NCBI GenBank assembly: GCA_030278955.1
Contig: JAOANR010000002.1
Span: 23,298,057-23,362,056 of the forward strand
DNA from: Hygrophila difformis
Lineage: Eukaryota; Streptophyta; Magnoliopsida; Lamiales; Acanthaceae
DNA: 64,000 nt
Direction: 5' to 3'
The notes beneath the pieces are model-generated. The model made no database searches. It had not been told where the DNA came from and saw nothing but the letters and a program-made list of their open reading frames with translations. Positions 28,246 through 40,000 of the stretch are shown in pieces (positions within the stretch are counted from its first letter, which is position 1; each line of letters begins with the position of its first letter). The position numbers were made by a program, and so were the translations under genes.

Positions 28246-31200
28246 TGTAACACCCCAGATTTGATAACCCAGGCCGGGATGTCACCGCCACACCTCCCTA
28301 GCAAGACACGGTTTCTCCGAGCTTGCTAAAGAGATGCAAGGCTATGGTTTTTCAGAATTTAAAATATTCGAACAGCCCATTACAATATAATTTAAAAATC
28401 ATAATATCAAAGTTGCAGCGGAAAGTAATATTTACATATGTATAATGCAGCGGAACTTAAGTATAGGGCCGACATGGCCAAAACACGGGTTAAACAGGCC
28501 CGTTCATGCAAGTTGTAATTAAATGTAGGAATTTAAAAATAGAGTTTTTTCCGAATGTCCCATGTATGCATATGATGATGCTTAATCCTCATACTCTGAA
28601 AGAAAAAGGAAAGAAAATATGGTTTGGTCAGCAAAACGTGCTGAGTAAGTTAACACCTACTATGATCAAGGGGTTTCAAAATCTTTAATTACATTTAAGA
28701 AAAACATGTGCATACAAGACATGATTTAGATTTTATTCGTCTAATAATAATTTAATTACATATTTGAAAAGACAAGGATTTCCACAAGATCATAATTTAA
28801 CACACGTATAAAGAGGTTTAATTAAATAATTAAATTTTTACTCCGAGGCATGCATACAAACAACTCATCTATCAATTTAAAATTAATAATTTAATTGTGT
28901 ACTTGAACATGCATTTAATCCATAATAACAATTTAGTCATGACATGAAAATTTAAGGACATAATTTTAAATGCATAATTTAAAGACGGGCATAAATAAAT
29001 AAATACTTAAAAACATTAAATCTTTTATTTCCCCGTTACGTAACCATTTCTCAATATTTTGTATAGCCGGTGATCCGGCGGCCGCAGCCGTGTCGTAGGT
29101 ATCTTGTATAGCCGGTGATCCGGCGGCCGCAGCCGTGTCGTATTTCAAGTATTTCATTGGCCGTTTTGGCACAGTTTCTCATAACATTCAACCTCGGCCG
29201 TTTTGGAACGAAGCGAAAAGCTAGGGGGTGTTCTATTGAGCATTTCCCCCTACGTCGGTCACTCTCGGCCATTTTGGCACGAAGCGAAAAGCTAGAGGGG
29301 CACTCCATCGAGCACTCACCCCCTACATAGGTCACACTCGTCCGTCTAGGCACGATGCGAAAAGCTAGAGGGGCACTCTATCCAGCACTCACCCCTACAT
29401 AGCCAAGTATCTCATATGTTTTAATTTAGTGTAACGGGATTTTTCAAAAGTATAGATATATCGTATTTCAAGGTCTCGACCGTTTGTCTCAATATTTCAA
29501 AATCTCTCGATTTAAAAGTCTCTTGGCGTCACAGTTTACGCCTTTTTAATTTAGAAATTCATTTCAAGTCGGAAAAATCTGAAACTTTCACAGTACTTCA
29601 AAAACATCCTAATGAACAACTTTCGTGTTTTAACTTTTTCGAAATAAGTTGAGGAAACATATCAAAAATCGAGTTTATTACGCAAGCAGAATTCTGTCCG
29701 GACTCAGGTTTGACACAGTTCAAAGTTTCGACTTTTTAACATATCAAATGGACTCTAAAAATTCTGAAATTTTATATGCACATCCTAGACATGATTACCT
29801 ACAACTTTCATTTAGATTGCAAAGATCAAATCGGACTAGAAAATATAGAAACATGCTCATCAAGTTCGGATATGTTCACAGTCAGATTTCGAGAAGTCTT
29901 ATCAAGGCAGTTTATGTTTGATGCGATTTGAAATAGCAAACATCGACGAAAATGTCTGAAATTTTTACACAACCTATATCTATGTGTTAGGATTAAAAGT
30001 CTAGTTTTGAGTTTTTCGGTTTGAACTCTCGAAATAGGGGTTTTGATTCGATTTCAAATCTGTCACAGTTTCAAGTTCGAATCTCAAGGCAGGTTAGTTC
30101 TCGGCCGTTTTCGGATATCAAAAAGCAATGAAAAATTATGAAAATTTTACACGAACTAGAACTATGTCTTAGGAACATTTTTTATGTTTTACGTTTTTCT
30201 GTTTGAGCAGTTTTAAGGGTTCGAAAAATTCACACAAAATTGTTGCGCCGAGGGTTTTTTTTGTGTTGACAGATTTTAGAGTTATTAAATCCATATGTTT
30301 GGTTGCATTTTAAATCTTCCAAAACCAAGTAAGTATTAACTTACAGTGGGGGATGTCTAGGAGGTCACGGGGTCGTCCGGAATCCACGGGATGTCACGAA
30401 CGAATCTCCTCAAGTCGATTTCCTCTTCCAACGTCACAATCCGAATCCAGAAGCAAAAGTCTAAGGTTAGATCGGATTTTCGGCATCGAAATCTTAAACA
30501 AAAACCTATGGATGACTTACCAATGATTCAAGGACTGTAATCGATGATCTACACTCTTCCTTGGTCGTCGTGGGTCGCCGGAAACTCGTCGGAAGGTCGC
30601 CGGAAAGTCGTCGGGTGGGTGTTTTGCTTTGGGAGAGTTTGAGAGTGGTGGATAAACTTGGGAGACTGATTATGGGGGTGGAAAATCATTCCCCATCGTC
30701 CTAATAGCCTTTCCCCCGTCTGGGATTGGCTTTCCTAAGTCGGGGAGTCGAAATATGGCAAGAAATCCCCGAAATCGCGCAATTGGCAGCTGCTGTCTTG
30801 GTGGCGCGGGGTTGGCGTGGTTTTTAGCCAAAACCAGCACGGAGGGCGCGCGGCCTGGTCTGGGCCATGCGTCCGGACTGGGCCGTGCGATCCCTTCGGG
30901 CCTTTTCTCCTCTCTTTCGGACTTCTGTCCTCCTACGTTTTCGGGCTCGATTTTTCGGGTCATTCTCGGATCATAAATTCTTATCTTAAATTTATCTCGA
31001 CTCAAATGAATTTCATGTTTGAAATCTTAAGTTCATCGGTCTCGGGTTCGTCGGCTTCCAATTCGTCGTCTTTTGACTCCCGTGCAATAACTTGTGTAAT
31101 TAAATTTCTTGCGACTTCACGGGTTCTTGGAATTAGAATTATTTTCCTTCTTGAATTTAATTCCAATTATTTTGACTCAATTCATGGAATGTCTTCGGGC

Positions 31201-31676
31201 TTCCTTTCCCTCTTTTATTCCATGTTGAATTTTGAATCTATCGGCATTTCATTTCCGAGCAATAATTTATTGTGATAAATTATTTTCTTCTTCTCGGAGA
31301 TATTTCGACATTGATCGGAATAAATTTTATTCCTTTGGACATTGATAAAAATCTGGGGTATTACAGTCTACCCCCCTTAAGAATCAACTTCGTCCTCGAA
31401 GTTGTGTTTCGGCTTTACTCGCGCTAAGAGTTAGGGTCCTTTTGTTTATTTTATTATTTTGCGATATTGTGTTATTGAATTATTGTTCGATTGTTGATTG
31501 TTTTTTGTTTGATTATTGTTTGACTGAACCCAGAATTGAAATTTCCGAGTTGCCTACGTACCCGGTGAAGGGATCAAGCCATGACGTAGTTCAAAACAAT
31601 TTGAATTTGTTTATTTGGGATACAAAATATTCGGGTTTCAAAAATAAATGCTTATGCATTCTTACGGGGTATTACA
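28246..31676 (-). repeat. Element D 3' LTR (long form)
   Basis: A 3431-bp LTR. It contains the short-form LTR boundary internally (31365) and, beyond it, hairpin 2 (31385-31404) plus the transposon's tract 2. It lacks nothing obvious relative to its partner, which has a 21-22-bp deletion (at about 33748). Confidence 0.9.
29059..29404 (-). repeat. Two tandem arrays in element D LTR
   Basis: First, a 45-bp unit in two copies (29059-29142) centred on GGTGATCCGGCGGCCGCAGCC. Second, an approximately 65-bp unit in three copies (29193-29404) containing CGTTTTGG, ACGAAGCGAAAAGCTAG and GAGCACTCACCCC. The other LTR has the same arrays at 34305-34655. A, B and C have single counterparts of both units (e.g. 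10090-10310). Confidence 0.8.
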
Positions 31677-31715
31677 TCCTCCCCCCTTAAGATTACAGTT
31701 ATGTCCCCATAACTG
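31677..31715 (-). promoter_or_regulatory. Element D hairpin 1 and polypurine tract 1 (LTR-defining)
   Basis: Minus strand: CAGTTATG-GGGA-CATAACTG (31715-31696), then CTTAAGGGGGGAGGA directly against the LTR start at 31676. In D this tract, not tract 2, marks the LTR edge. Confidence 0.8.
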
Positions 31716-31821
31716 CCTACACATTATTCCCATGAAGGTTCGATCATCGTTGCCTAGCACAGGTATGTCCGCTTTATTCAGCACATTGAACGTCCCATGA
31801 GTCCCCCTTGGTTATTTGTGG

Positions 31822-32907
31822 CTAGTTAGGTCCAACGACCAGGTCATCTCTTTTGGTTATATTCTTAATCTGGGTTCGACATTCTTTCATCCGATGTCCA
31901 CGTCGACCACATCGGAAGCAGGTGTCGGGTTGAGGGCATCCCCTCACCAGATGAGGTTGGTTACAGCTTAGGCATCGGGGCACGTAGCCTTTACGGGTGA
32001 AAATCCGTCTATTATTGCCTCCATCGTTGCCTTGGGCTGGTCCATTTGGGCCTTTGCGAAGGTTATTCCTACCCGAGTCTTTATCAGCTCTGCGGTCCTT
32101 ACCTCTCTTGTCTTGTGCTTGGGGACCTTGGCTAGACTCATCTATCGCCTTCCGCTTCAGTCCCTGAACTCGTGCAACCGCTACCGCACGATCATAAACA
32201 GCTTGTGCGTCGGAGTAGTGTACCCCAGTGATTACTTCCCTAATGGCCAGGTTTAACCCGATCTCAAATTTCTGAGCCTTGTCGGAGTCAGTTGGTACTA
32301 GCCTCGTAGCAAATCGTACTAGCTCCTTGAATTTGGTGTAGTACTCTTGCACTGTCTGTGCGCCTTGCCTTAGGTTAATGAATTCCTCGTACTTCATCGC
32401 TTTGGTGCTTAATGGGTAGAACCTCTCCCTCAGAGCTTCCTTAAACTCTTCCCAAGTGTAGGCTTTCTCGTCTTCCACTAATTTCCTCTGGAGGTTTTGC
32501 CACCACTCATCGGCTTCACCTCCTAAGTAGTAAGTCGCTACACGTATCTTTTCCTCATTAGGGCATTTGATAGCGTTTAAGAGTCTATCGAACGTACGGA
32601 TCCACTCCTCTAGTTTGGCGGGATCTTCCTCCCCATCATAGTGTGGCGGTTGATAAGGATTTACAAAAGCTAGATAGTTGTCTCGAGCTACTGGCGGAGG
32701 TATTGCCGCTTGTGCCCTATGCACCTCGGCGTTTCCTAATACTACAAGTACTTCTTCTACCATCCTTAAACGTTTATCCATGTTGTTGGGAAGATGAGGC
32801 GCTCGATCTCCTATGTTCGGAGGAATCTCATTGTTGTTAGGTGCGCTTGGGAGGTCAGTGTCAGTGCCGTTTGGACTTACTTTCCTCGGCTTTCTCCTAG
32901 GTGCCAT
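31822..32907 (-). CDS. gag: gag, intact (element D)
   Basis: A 361-codon frame without interruption. The retrotransposon gag (capsid) domain spans about residues 98-200 (EEWIRTFDRLL ... YYTKFKELVRFA). A basic linker follows, then two zinc knuckles: C312/C315/H319/C324 (a CX2CX3HX4C variant) and C330/C333/H338/C343 (classic CX2CX4HX4C). These bind RNA for packaging in virus-like particles. The start is the ATG of MAPRRKPRKV, shared with E. The frame ends shortly after the knuckles, and the DNA then joins the post-integrase end of the element, so D makes only gag. It is the best gag in the window and could package the defective relatives. Confidence 0.92.
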   Translation of the reverse strand: MAPRRKPRKVSPNGTDTDLPSAPNNNEIPPNIGDRAPHLPNNMDKRLRMVEEVLVVLGNAEVHRAQAAIPPPVARDNYLAFVNPYQPPHYDGEEDPAKLEEWIRTFDRLLNAIKCPNEEKIRVATYYLGGEADEWWQNLQRKLVEDEKAYTWEEFKEALRERFYPLSTKAMKYEEFINLRQGAQTVQEYYTKFKELVRFATRLVPTDSDKAQKFEIGLNLAIREVITGVHYSDAQAVYDRAVAVARVQGLKRKAIDESSQGPQAQDKRGKDRRADKDSGRNNLRKGPNGPAQGNDGGNNRRIFTRKGYVPRCLSCNQPHLVRGCPQPDTCFRCGRRGHRMKECRTQIKNITKRDDLVVGPN

Positions 32908-33514
32908 TTTCTGTTATTAAGCACGCGAAGATGAGTTTCTAAGTGATCAAGATCTAGGACTAAGGCAAAGTTCGTCTCAAGTTAACGCTTCTAAGTCAAG
33001 TCTCAAGGTCATGTCGAACACTGGAGTGAGAAGTTTAGGTATCACATATGATTCACATAAGAGGTTAGTACAGCTATTTATGTATGCATATGCATATGTA
33101 ATCCCCCCAATAAAAATTAATGCATGCATTTATTTATCCATGGGTTTTAAAAATAAATTTATTCCATGGATAGATTAAAATAAGGATAAAAGGTTTGGGC
33201 CACTATATTGGGCCGAAGGAAATAAATTATTTGGGCTTTAAGTAAAAACAAGGTTATTGGGCCAAAATAATTGGGCCAACATAATAATTAAATATTGGGC
33301 TAGGAAAAATAAATTTTGGGCTCAAAAGGTTTGGGATTTAAAATAATAAATTTGGGCTAAAAGTTAGGGCTTAGAAAAAAATTTGGGCTAAAAAATGTTA
33401 GTTTAAAAATAATAATGGATTTTTAAATATAATACTAGTTTAAAAATAATACTCGTAATAGTTTAAACATAATAATACTAGTTTTAAAAATAGCCCCGGG
33501 CTCTGATACCACTT
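32908..33514 (-). promoter_or_regulatory. Element D leader and primer-binding site
   Basis: PBS on the minus strand at 33511-33500 (TGGTATCAGAGC) next to the LTR at 33515. The leader between PBS and gag has repeated TTGGGC-type words (33200-33400), a CCATGG-containing A/T stretch and a G-tract motif shared with other leaders. No ORF0 and no 23-bp array. Confidence 0.8.
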
Positions 33515-36500
33515 TGTAACACCCCGAATTTGATAACCCAGGCCGGGATGTCACCGCCACACCTCCCTAGCAAGACACGGTTTCTCCGAGCTTGCTAAAG
33601 AGATGCAAGGCTATGGTTTTTCAGAATTTAAAATATTCGAACAGCCCATTACAATATAATTTAAAAATCATAATATCAAAGTTGCAGCGGAAAGTAATAT
33701 TTACATATGTATAATGCAGCGGAACTTAAGTATAGGGCCGACATGGCCCGTTCATGCAAGTTGTAATTAAATGTAGGAATTTAAAAATAGAGTTTTTTCC
33801 GAATGTCCCATGTATGCATATGATGATGCTTAATCCTCATACTCTGAAAGAAAAAGGAAAGAAAATATGGTTTGGTCAGCAAAACGTGCTGAGTAAGTTA
33901 ACACCTACTATGATCAAGGGGTTTCAAAATCTTTAATTACATTTAAGAAAAACATGTGCATACAAGACATGATTTAGATTTTATTCGTCTAATAATAATT
34001 TAATTACATATTTGAAAAGACAAGTATTTCCACAAGATCATAATTTAACACACGTATAAAGAGGTTTAATTAAATAATTAAATTTTTACTCCGAGGCATG
34101 CATACAAACAACTCATCTATCAATTTAAAATTAATAATTTAATTGTGTACTTGAACATGCATTTAATCCATAATAACAATTTAGTCATGACATGAAAATT
34201 TAAGGACATAATTTTAAATGCATAATTTAAAGACGGGCATAAATAAATAAATACTTAAAAACATTAAATCTTTTATTTCCCCGTTACGTAACCATTTCTC
34301 TATATTTTGTATAGCCGGTGATCCGGCGGCCGCAGCCGTGTCGTAAGTATCTTGTATAGCCGGTGATCCGGCGGCCGCACAGCCGTGCCGTATTTCAAGT
34401 ATTTCATTGGCCGTTTTGGCACAGTTTCTCATAACATTCACCCTCGGCCGTTTTGGCACGAAGCGAAAAGCTAGGGGGCGTTCTATTGAGCATTTCCCCC
34501 TACGTCGGTCACTCTCGGCCGTTTTGGCATGAAGTGAAAAGCTAGAGGGGCACTCCATCGAGCACTCACCCCCTACATAGGTCACACTCGTCCGTCTAGG
34601 CACGATGCGAAAAGCTAGAGGGGCACTCTATCGAGCACTCACCCCCCTACATAGCCAAGTATCTCATATGTTTTAATTTAGTGTAACGGGATTTTTCAAA
34701 AGTATAGATATATCGTATTTCAAGGTCTCGACCGTTCGTCTCGATATTTCAAAATCTCTCGATTTAAAAGTCTCTTGGCGTCACAGTTTACGCCTTTTTA
34801 ATTTAAAAATTCATTTCAAGTCGGAAAAATCTGAAACTTTCACATGACTTCAAAAACATCCTAATGAACAACTTTCGTGTTTTAACTTGAAATAAGTTGA
34901 GGAAACATGGCCAAAATCGAGTTTATTACGCAAGCAGAATTCTGTCCGGACTCAGGTTTGACACAGTTCAAAGTTTCGACTTTTTAACATATCAAATGGA
35001 CTCTAAAAATTCTGAAATTTTATATGCACATACTAGACATGATTACCTATAACTTTTATTTAGATTGCAAAGATCAAATCAGACTAGAAAATATAGAAAC
35101 ATGCACATCAAGTTCGGATATGTTCACAGTCAGATTTCGAGAAGTCTTATCAAGGCAGTTTATGTTTGATGCGATTTGAAATAGCAAACATCGACGAAAA
35201 TGTCTGAAATTTTTACACAACCTATATCTATGTGTTAGGATTAAAAGTCTAGTTTTGAGTTTTTCGGTTTGAACTCTCAAATAGGGGTTTTGATTCGATT
35301 TCAAATCTGTCACAGTTTCAAGTTCGAATCTCAAGGCAGGTTGGTTCTCGGCCGTTTTCGGATATCAAAAAGCAATGAAAAATTATGAAACTTTTACACG
35401 AACTAGATCTATGTCTTAGGAACATTTTTCATGTTTTAAGTTTTTCTGTTTGAGCAGTTTTAAGGGTTCGAAAAATTCACACAAAATTGTTGCGCCGAGG
35501 GTTTTTTTGTGTTGACAGATTTTAGAGTTATTAAATCCATATGTTTGGTTGCATTTTAAGTCACCCAAAACCAAGTAAGTATTAACTTACAGTGGGGATG
35601 ATGTCTAGGAGGTCACGGGGTCGTCCGGAATCCACGGGATGTCACGAACGAATCTCCTCAAGTCGATTTCCTCTTCCAACGTCACAATCCGAATCCGGAA
35701 GCAAAAGTCTAAGGTTAGATCGGATTTTCGGCATCGAAATCTTAAACAAACACCTATGGACGACTTACCAATGATTCAAGGACTGTAATCGATGATCTAC
35801 ACTCTTCCTTGGTCGTCGTGGGTCGCCGGAAACTCGTCGGAAGGTCGCCGGAAAGTCGTCGGGTGGGTGTTTTGCTTTGGGAGAGTTTGAGAGTGGTGGA
35901 TAAACTTGGGAGACTGATTATGGGGGTGGAAAATCATCCCCCATCGTCCTAATAGCCTTTCCCCCGTCTGGGATTGGCTTTCCTAAGTAGGGGAGTCGAA
36001 ATATGGCAAGAAATCCCCGAAATCGCGCAATTGGCAGCTGCTGTCTTGGTGGCGCGGGGTTGGCGCGGTTTTTAGCCAAAACCAGCGCGGAGGGCGCGCG
36101 GCCTGGTCTGGGCCATGCGTCCGGTCTGGGCCGTACGATCCCGTCGGGCCTTTTCTCCTCTCTTTCGGACTTCTGTCCTCCTACGTTTTCGGGCTCAATT
36201 TTTCGGGTCATTCTCGGATCATAAATTCTTATCTTAAATTTATCTCGACTCAAATGAATTTCATGTTTGAAATCTTAAGTTCATCGGTCTCGGGTTCGTC
36301 GGCTTCCAATTCGTCGTCTTTTGACTCCCGTGCAATAACTTGTGTAATTAAATTTCTTCCGACTTCACGGGTTCTTGGAATTAGAATTATTTTCCTTCTT
36401 GAATTTAATTCCAATTATTTTGACTCAATTCATGGAATGTCTTCGGGCTTCCTTTCCCTCTTTTATTCCATTTTGAATTTTGAATCTATCGGCGTTTCAT

Positions 36501-36924
36501 TTCCGAGCAATAATTTATTGTGATAAATTATTTTCTTCTTCTCGGAGATATTTCGACATTGATCGGAATAAATTTTATTCCTTTGGACGTTGATAAAAAT
36601 CTGGGGTATTACAGTCTACCCCCCTTAAGAATCAACTTCGTCCTCGAAGTTGTGTTTCGGCTTTTCTCGCGCTAAGAGTTAGGGTCCTTTTGTTTATTTT
36701 ATTATTTTGCGATATTGTGTTATTGAATTATTGTTCGATTGTTGATTGTTTGTTGTTTGATTATTTTTTGACTGAACCTAGAATTGAAATTTCCGAGTTG
36801 CCTACGTACCCGGTGAAGGGATCAAGCCATGACGTAGTTCAAAACAATTTGAATTTGTTTATTTGGGATACAAAATATTCGGGTTTCAAAAATAAATGCT
36901 TATACATTCTTACGGGGTATTACA
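33515..36924 (-). repeat. Element D 5' LTR (long form)
   Basis: A 3410-bp LTR ending ACGGGGTATTACA at 36924, directly followed by the CCCAT duplication. The segment 36614-36924 (hairpin 2 at 36633-36652, conserved CCGGTGAAGGGATCAAGCC) is internal sequence in A, B, C, E and F but lies inside the LTR here. Confidence 0.92.
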
Positions 36925-37842
36925 CCCATGGGGAGCACCGGTTTTATTTGTTAAGAAGAAAGACGGAGGATTACGTCTTTGAATAGATTATCGAGGGCTA
37001 AACCAAGTGACCATCAAGAATAAGTACCCTCTGCCGAGAATTGAGGATCTATTTGATCAACTGAAGGGAGCTTCAGTATTCTCTAAGATCGACTTACGAT
37101 CTGGGTATCACCAGTTGAGAATCGCCGAGAAAAACATCCCGAAGACGGCGTTTCGAACTCGATATGGCGATTACGAGTTCACAGTGTTATCCTTTGGGTT
37201 AACCAATGCTCCAGCAATGTTCATGAACCTCATGAACAATGTATTTCAAGAACTGTTAGATCAGTGTGTAGTGGTGTTCATTGATGACATCATGATCTAC
37301 TCGAAAAGCGAGGAGGAGCATGCCCAACACTTGCACCAAGTGTTAGGGACCTTGCGAAAGAATCAAATGTACGGAAAATTGTCCAAATGCGATTTTTGGT
37401 TGAAGGAGGTTGCATTTCTTGGACACATAGTATCCGCTGATGGAGTTTCAGTGGATCCGGCAAAAGTTTCTGCTGTGACAGAATGGGCAGCGCCAAAGAG
37501 CCCAACTGAGATAAGGAGTTTCCATGAATTAGTCGGGTACTATAGACGGTTCGTGAAGGATTTTTCGAAAATCGCACGACCTTTGACCCAGCTACTGAAG
37601 AAGGGAGTAAAATACGTGTAGACAGAGACATGTGAGACTGCGTTTCAAGAGCTGAAGAAAAGACTCACAACTACACCCGTATTGACGCTACCATCAGAGA
37701 ATGGTGACTTCGAAGTTTACAGCGATGCTTCGAAAGAAGGTCTAGGTTGTGCCTTGATGCAAGACTCGAGGGTCATTGCATATGCATCACGCCAACTGAA
37801 ACCTCACGAGGAAAATTATCCGACACACGACCTGGAGTTGGC
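36925..37842 (+). pseudogene. pol: RT and start of RNase H (element C, middle segment)
   Basis: Continues C's RT after D. Fingers/palm motifs are [29 protein letters not shown] and the catalytic FIDD box; then the thumb ([11 protein letters not shown]) and RNase H up to HDLELA, where E is inserted. Stops are TGA 36980-36982 and TAG 37619-37621. Several conserved residues have drifted, such as [11 protein letters not shown] for the SFLGL of other copies. The frame resumes at 51841. Confidence 0.93.
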
Positions 37843-39693
37843 TGTAATACCCGAGAATTTTCCAACATAAAATAAATACAATAAATAAAATAAATAAATG
37901 AATAAATATAATAAACATGATAAAGGGATAAAGAATCATAAAAGATGAGAAATGAAATTTAAATTAAAGAGGAATCAAAGTTCCGAAAACCCGGGACTCC
38001 GAAGACAATTTAATTAAATAAATGGTTACACGGGGACCAGACACCGATAGACTCAATAAATATAAATGTAGATCCGAATAAAACTACGATAGGAAATCGG
38101 AGCCTGAAGATAGCCCGGAAATCAGAATTCGGAAGCGTAGAGGGATAGAAGTCCGAAAGAGAGGAGGAAACGCCCGACGGATTGCACGACCCGACCCAGA
38201 CCGAAGTCCAGGCCAGGATGGCACGGTGTCCGCGCGGTTTTTAAGGGTTTCCCGCGCCAAGAGCGCGCCACATGGCAGAGTCGGCCGTTCCGCGATTTTC
38301 TCGCCCGATTCCGGATTTTTCGACTTTCGGTTGAACATCTTTCGACTCTAGACTCTTAGAGTCAGATCTTGGACGCCCTAGGTCTTGGTTATATATAAGT
38401 AAGACCTCCTAAGAGCTCCGAATACGTTTGAAACCCTACGAAATCTCTCTATACGTCGAAACCCTAGTCCCGAAGTCGTCGGAGGCACAACACCGAGAGA
38501 AGGGACTGACTTGGACGAATTTGGGGTCTTCTATCGCCTTGGTAAGATCCGATCTATTCCTCCATACATTCTTGATTCGAAAACAAATCCTAACCTCATC
38601 TTTTTTCTATTCTAAACCCCCGATCCGAATCGAGAGCGAAGAACCCGACAAACGGAGAGGATAAACGGAGGACGGGAAGCCACGCCTCCGAATCGACGAT
38701 CCCGGACGCTCAACAATCGGTAAGTTAACGCTTACTTTGGTTTTGGGTTGTTAAAAGATTCGAACATATAGATCTAATGGAACCCTACCTAAAATCTGTC
38801 AACACCGGCGCAACGCTTTTATTGAATTTATTCGGACCCCTTAAAACGTTCAAACGAGAAAACTTAAACACAAAAAACATTCCTAAGACACTGATCTAGC
38901 TCTTGTAAAAATTTCATAATTTTTCATCGTGTTTCGATATCCGAAAAAGATCGTAAACGAGCCTGCTTTAGATTTAGATCTTGAAACGATGATAGATTCT
39001 TTATTCGAACTTGTTGGTGATTTCTACCTTAGATCTAGACCGATCTAGGCTTGGCGTTGAACATAAGAGTTGTAGATCTATACATTATGAATACCTCCGT
39101 AAAATCTCAGAATTGTTCGTGATGATTTGATATAAGAAATCCACCCCAAACCGAACTGGTTTAAAATCGGATCAAGAAAACTGGACAGAACATAGATTCG
39201 AACTTGCTGACGTTTTTGACTAGGGTTCTAAGCCGAATTAGATCTTTAGCCGAACATGAAAGTTGTAGATAATTGTCCTAAGATGATCTCTATAAAATTT
39301 CATCAAATTTAGAGTTCATTTGCTATGGTAGATCTCGAAAATTTTAAACTGCTGTGTGAAAACGCGGACAGATTTTTGATCTGACAAAAATTGACGTTGT
39401 TGACCTGTTTCGGTATCTCAGATCGAAACAGTTAAAACATGAAAGTTGTAGATCTCGACGTTTTGGAGTCAGTCGTGAAATTTCGGAATTTTTGAAATTA
39501 AATCTGATTTTAGACGAATTTTAGAGTAAACTGTGGTTGACCAAGTCAAATCTTGATATCTTGTGGAAACGGTGAAATTAGCCTTTGAGGTTGAAACGGA
39601 TAGAAATACTTTGAAATACGATACACGAACGAGAAGATTAAAATATTGCGGGTTATGACTAAGCTAGATACTGTCAATGTTCTCTGCGGCTTG

Positions 39694-39857
39694 GGACATA
39701 AGAGCCCAAGTGTATGTCTAGGTTGACGTAAGAGCCCTAGCGAAACACTGATCGTATGGCTAGCGGACGGATTAACTCTAATTAAAAGATCGACCATGAT
39801 ACCTGTGGACATAAGAGCCCAGGCGTAAGGCTGGCGGACATAAGAGCCCAAGCGGTG
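39694..39857 (+). repeat. ATAAGAGCCC repeat cluster (element E/F LTRs)
   Basis: Four irregularly spaced copies of GACRTAAGAGCCCWAG, each followed by a C/G-rich word. The same cluster is at 51048-51207 (E 3' LTR) and reversed at 44867-45018 and 48405-48567 (F). Not seen in A, B, C, D or G LTR sequence. Confidence 0.75.
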
Positions 39858-40000
39858 GTGATCTGTAAAAGAATCGAAACGAGACATCGATAAGGGAATC
39901 CAATTAAGTCCTTGATAATTTGTGTTTTTAAATTTATGGCAACTTATTTAATTACGTTGCAAGCTATATTGATGATCTTATGAATCCATATCTTCTAAAT

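Larger units (their letters stand above)
28246..36924 (-). mobile_element. Element D: gag-only retrotransposon with long LTRs
   Basis: Inserted in C's RT gene with CCCAT duplicated (28241-28245, 36925-36929). Read on the minus strand: 5' LTR 36924-33515, PBS 33511-33500, gag 32907-31822, hairpin/polypurine tract 1 (31715-31677), 3' LTR 31676-28246. The LTR is about 3.4 kb and starts TGTAATACCCCGTAAG, 311 bp upstream of the position where the other elements start theirs. No protease, RT, RNase H or integrase is present. Confidence 0.92.

Noticed and set aside
31020..31275. Ser/Phe-rich open frames in D's LTRs (also 36254-36523 and 36690-36986)
   Set aside because: Low-complexity AT-rich LTR sequence on the strand opposite to D; no domain, no start context.
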